A stretch of 64,000 nucleotides of DNA from G965197555 sp965197555. GTDB taxonomy: Bacteria > Chloroflexota > Dehalococcoidia > Lucifugimonadales > UBA3495. The notes beneath the pieces were generated by a model that saw only the letters and a list, made by a program, of their open reading frames with translations, ran no database searches and was not told where the DNA came from. The position numbers and the translations under genes were made by a program. Each line of letters opens with the position of its first letter. Within the stretch, counting starts at the first letter, position 1. Positions 60,985 to 64,000 of this stretch are shown piece after piece. Where the stretch lies: positions 1,054,001-1,118,000 of the forward strand of contig OZ240213.1 of the NCBI GenBank assembly GCA_965197555.1, given 5' to 3'.

Positions 60985-63456
60985 GTGAGACAAGCGTTCT
61001 TGGCTGGGGCTTGGGTTGGCGGAGTGGTTCTGGGTCTGGAAGCGGATGTCCCGACCCTCGCCATACTCTTGCTACTGGGCGCGGCAGTCCCCTTGGCACT
61101 GTTGCTGCGTATCAAGGGCGCGTCTTTATGGCCTGCGCTGTTGGCCTGCGTTCTCTTGTTGGGTCTACTGAGAGCTGGTGCGGAGAGTCCTCCAACGTTG
61201 TTGGTCCATAACGTTGAACAGTCAATAACGTTGCAAGGCCGGATAATAAACGACCCGGAGCCCGCCGGCCGGCGGATCAGGTTCGTCATGGAGGTTGATA
61301 GCCTCGGTAGGGGAGATGAAGCGAAGCCGACGACAGCCAAAACCTTGGTTTACGCCCAGCCCCCTGCTTCATTAGTTTCGACGAGAGAACCTCCTTACTT
61401 TAAATATCTTGATCACCTTGTGATTGAGGGTAGGTTGCAGGGCCCCACAGCGTTGACCGACTTTGACTACCCCACCTATTTGGCCAACCAAGGTGTATCG
61501 GGAATTGTGTGGGCAAGAGAGATTAACCTGAAGGACCAGGTAGGAGTCGGGGCCTCAGGTTCTTGGCGCGGCTGGATATTTGACCTACGAAGAAACCTGG
61601 CGAGCAACATCGACAAAGCGTTGACGGTCCCTCGTTCGGCCCTAGCTCAAGCATTGCTGCTGGGTAAGCGGGGCCGGATCCCAGACGATGTCGTAGAGGA
61701 CTTCAGGGCGACGGGCACCGCCCATTTGTTGGCTATATCCGGCTTGCATGTTGGCATTGCGCTGTTCATGGCAACGGGGTTGGCGAGTTGGCTGCTGGGG
61801 CGCCGCGGGCAACTCTATCTACTCCTGCCTTTAGCATGCATTTGGCTCTATGTACTGTTGAGCGGTTGGCCGGTGTCGGTATTGCGGGCAGCAATAATGG
61901 GCTCCGTATACCTGTGTGCGTTGGCCCTGGGCCGCCCTCGGAGCGCTTTCCCGGCGCTGGCCCTGAGCGCGGTGGTGATGGTGATGGTGGAGCCAAACAT
62001 AGTAAGGCAGGTGTCGTTCCAGCTCAGCTTTGCCGCAGTGGCAGGTATCGCCCTGGTCATGCCTTATTACAGCCGGTTACAGGAGCTTCTGCATCCGCAG
62101 GGCAGGCCGGCGACGACTTGGCGACGGCTCTGGCGAAGCCAAGTCGTCGCCTGGCTTTCCGGAGGGATGTTGGTCTCAGCGGCAGCCACATTGGCCACCT
62201 GGCCCATCGTGGCGCTTAGCTTCGATCGATTACCGCTAGCCGGCATATTGGTCACCTTGCTGGCCTTGCCGGCGCTACCGTATATATTGGTGGGCTCAGC
62301 GGCGACTGCCCTGGCGGGCTTGGTCCATCCAGCCATTGCCCAGTCATTCGGGTGGGTTACCTGGGTACCACTCTCATACTTGATTGGACTGGTCTCGGCA
62401 GCGCCCCACGCCGTTATATCCGGTGCTTGGGTTAGCTGGCCAATTCTGTGGATTTGGTATCTCATCTTGGGCGGTGGCCTTCTTCTCAACGTAGGCGGCG
62501 TCAGGAGATTCCTGCTGCTCGCCCAAGCCCTAAAAAGCCAAAACTTGTTATCTATGACTGACGGAGCTTCGAGGCTGCGGCCTACAGGTAAGTCAGTGAT
62601 GTTTGTATCCGTCGCTGCATTGCTGGTGGCTACCAGCATCTTTTTGTGGGTCCAGGTCTTTAGTGGGCCCGATGGAAAGCTTCACGTGTTCTTCTTCGAT
62701 GTTGGTCAAGGCGACAGCACTTTGATAGTCACGCCCCAGGGACGCCAAGTCTTGATGGATGGTGGTCCCGAAGCCAGCAGCGCGGTTCGCGCTTTGCCCA
62801 AGGTCATGTCAAGCTCTGACCGTACTCTGGACTTGGTTGTGTTGACACACTTAGACGCCGACCATAGCCGCGGTCTGCTGGATGCTGTTGAACGGTACCG
62901 CACCGGCGCCGCCATTATAGGAATCTATGATGCATCCCACTCCATGTATCCGGAGTGGCAAGCCACCCTCGATCGGCTGGAGGCGCCGGTGATTGAGGTG
63001 AGAGAAGGTCACCAGATAGTCTTGGAGCCCGGCGTTGTTATGGAGGTGTTGAACCCGCCGGAGGAGCCGATTGGCGGAACAGCCGCTGACCAGAACAACA
63101 ATGGAATCGTGGTCCGGTTGACTCACGGCCAAGTGAGTTTTCTATTGACAGCGGACATAGAGCAACTGGCAGAATGGCACCTGGCAGACCGTGGCTCAAC
63201 GATCCAAAGCGTGGTATTGAAAGTCCCTCATCACGGGAGCAAAACATCCACCACCAGAGAGTTCTTGGACCAAGTCAAGCCGGTGGCGGCGGTTGTTTCC
63301 GCGGGGAAGGACAACCCCTTCGGTCATCCTCATCAAGAAGTGTTGGACCGGCTGGCGCAAGTTGCAGACCCGGACCTTATTTTCCGTACAGACCTGCATG
63401 GGGATATCGAGTTCATCAGCGATGGCAATAGAAATTGGGCGCGCCGAGAACGGTAG
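60985..63456 (+). CDS. comEC: ComEC/Rec2 DNA-uptake channel
   Basis: An 823-residue polytopic membrane protein. It begins with two or more membrane helices and an OB-like soluble segment (about 70-190), then the Competence core (GTAHLLAISGLHVGIA; VSVLRAAIMGSVYL). The C-terminal metallo-beta-lactamase domain (about 555-815) has the zinc motif THLDADHSRG and the VPHHGSKTS segment. All three domains are present, so it should be a full-length channel and nuclease. GTG start with no strong ribosome site. Confidence 0.95.
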   Translation: MRQAFLAGAWVGGVVLGLEADVPTLAILLLLGAAVPLALLLRIKGASLWPALLACVLLLGLLRAGAESPPTLLVHNVEQSITLQGRIINDPEPAGRRIRFVMEVDSLGRGDEAKPTTAKTLVYAQPPASLVSTREPPYFKYLDHLVIEGRLQGPTALTDFDYPTYLANQGVSGIVWAREINLKDQVGVGASGSWRGWIFDLRRNLASNIDKALTVPRSALAQALLLGKRGRIPDDVVEDFRATGTAHLLAISGLHVGIALFMATGLASWLLGRRGQLYLLLPLACIWLYVLLSGWPVSVLRAAIMGSVYLCALALGRPRSAFPALALSAVVMVMVEPNIVRQVSFQLSFAAVAGIALVMPYYSRLQELLHPQGRPATTWRRLWRSQVVAWLSGGMLVSAAATLATWPIVALSFDRLPLAGILVTLLALPALPYILVGSAATALAGLVHPAIAQSFGWVTWVPLSYLIGLVSAAPHAVISGAWVSWPILWIWYLILGGGLLLNVGGVRRFLLLAQALKSQNLLSMTDGASRLRPTGKSVMFVSVAALLVATSIFLWVQVFSGPDGKLHVFFFDVGQGDSTLIVTPQGRQVLMDGGPEASSAVRALPKVMSSSDRTLDLVVLTHLDADHSRGLLDAVERYRTGAAIIGIYDASHSMYPEWQATLDRLEAPVIEVREGHQIVLEPGVVMEVLNPPEEPIGGTAADQNNNGIVVRLTHGQVSFLLTADIEQLAEWHLADRGSTIQSVVLKVPHHGSKTSTTREFLDQVKPVAAVVSAGKDNPFGHPHQEVLDRLAQVADPDLIFRTDLHGDIEFISDGNRNWARRER

Positions 63457-63562
63457 CTGCTGGCTTTAACTAGGTGATGGTCGTGTATACTGGGTATTAG
63501 CCTGAACCTATCCAAGGCCAATCGTGGACGGCTGAAAGAGTTCCGCACTAGGAGGGGAGACA

Positions 63563-64000
63563 TTGCTTAGGGCTAATGGGAGGCGTTGGGATGAACCCAG
63601 GCCCTCCACCATTACCCCGGGTTATCAGGATGCCCCAGAAGGCTCGGCACTAATTCAAGTCGGTGCCACCAAGGTATTATGCGCCGCTACGTTGGAGGAG
63701 CGGGTCCCGCCTTTTTTGCGGGGACGGGGCCAGGGATGGGTAACCGCGGAGTACGCGATGCTACCCCGCTCTACCTCCACAAGGACCCCCAGGGACCGGG
63801 ACCAGGGCCGTATCAACGGCCGGTCTCAAGAGATTCAACGACTCATAGGGCGCTCTCTTAGGGCCGTCACCGACCTACCTGCATTGGGTGAGCGCACGGT
63901 GCAAATCGACTGTGACGTCATCGAAGCCGACGGAGGGACCAGGACCGCAGCTATCACCGGCGCCTACGTGGCCTTGTATCAGGCCACGAAGATGCTGGTG
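63563..64000 (+). CDS. rph: Ribonuclease PH, 5' part (truncated by the right edge)
   Basis: The first 146 codons of a phosphorolytic 3'-to-5' exoribonuclease that matures tRNA 3' ends. It opens LLRANGRRWDEPRPSTITPG with the TTG start read as Met. It contains the family blocks GATKVLCAATLEERVPPFLRG, GWVTAEYAMLPRST, GRSQEIQRLIGRSLRAV and QIDCDVIEADGGTRTAAITGAYVAL. AGGAGG (63550-63555) lies seven bases upstream. The reading frame stays open to the window end. Confidence 0.93.
   Translation, partial: MLRANGRRWDEPRPSTITPGYQDAPEGSALIQVGATKVLCAATLEERVPPFLRGRGQGWVTAEYAMLPRSTSTRTPRDRDQGRINGRSQEIQRLIGRSLRAVTDLPALGERTVQIDCDVIEADGGTRTAAITGAYVALYQATKMLV

Overview
The window reads as a stretch of chromosome from a member of the Chloroflexota, most likely a Dehalococcoidia/SAR202-type lineage. 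That placement is inference from gene content: two class III CoA-transferases beside a hot-dog hydratase, NHL-repeat propellers, a hopanoid cluster, SUF-only Fe-S assembly with SufU, a fructose-6-phosphate-aldolase-type transaldolase, and tungsten/molybdenum oxidoreductases. No rRNA gene, tRNA gene, CRISPR array, prophage or transposase was seen. Coding density is high, many genes overlap by 1-4 bases (ATGA or TAATG), and TTG and GTG starts are frequent.

Layout. 1-2.6 kb (minus): the first codons of a probable valyl-tRNA synthetase, a hypothetical protein, and PolX. 2.8-7.8 kb: a degenerate metallo-beta-lactamase-fold protein (plus), then three cell-surface proteins (minus): one with an LPVTG-type tail, one collagen-like, and one large protein with IPT/TIG-like repeats. 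8.4-12.4 kb: rho, transaldolase, pyrG. 12.5-17.2 kb: an acyl-CoA island with two CaiB/BaiF CoA-transferases, an NHL propeller and a MaoC/FAS1-like hydratase. 17.4-20 kb (plus): a DinB-fold protein and an orphan family-5 solute-binding lipoprotein. 20-26.6 kb (minus): sufB-sufC-sufD-sufS-sufU, a second SufU, and a PaREP1-like gene broken by an amber codon. 26.8-29.6 kb (plus): tatD, a DUF1802 gene and an aldo/keto reductase.

29.8-39.3 kb (minus) is a hopanoid cluster. In transcription order it holds a polyprenyl synthetase, hpnH, hpnG, hpnA, squalene-hopene cyclase, yjbQ, a squalene/phytoene-synthase family gene, an SDR epimerase and a nucleoside hydrolase. It could take isoprenyl diphosphates to hopene and then to adenosyl- and ribosyl-hopane. 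39.9-43.7 kb (plus): a DUF1800/DUF1501 pair and an NHL propeller, closed by a strong bidirectional terminator. 43.8-47.5 kb: moaB/mogA, a HIT protein, an enoyl-CoA hydratase and an acyl-CoA dehydrogenase.

47.6-55.7 kb (minus) is a redox operon: mobA, moaD, a tungsten-type aldehyde ferredoxin oxidoreductase, NuoE-like and NuoF-like subunits, and a large molybdopterin formate-dehydrogenase-type catalytic subunit. It carries two of its own cofactor genes. The catalytic subunit has two low-complexity in-frame inserts, one of them palindrome-rich and lying where a His-Cys3 cluster motif would be expected. 55.8-60.1 kb (minus): an arylsulfotransferase-type propeller, a PAP2-like membrane protein without its catalytic histidines, a small membrane protein, plsY and a branched-chain aminotransferase. 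60.2-64 kb (plus): comEA, comEC, and the 5' part of ribonuclease PH, cut by the window edge.

Two sequence-level patterns recur. One is a set of dispersed hairpin repeats in intergenic gaps (20.0, 21.0 and 27.7 kb, with a possible fragment at 4.15 kb). The other is a set of perfect or near-perfect short tandem duplications of 13-15 bp (28.5, 36.8, 38.2 and 39.6 kb).
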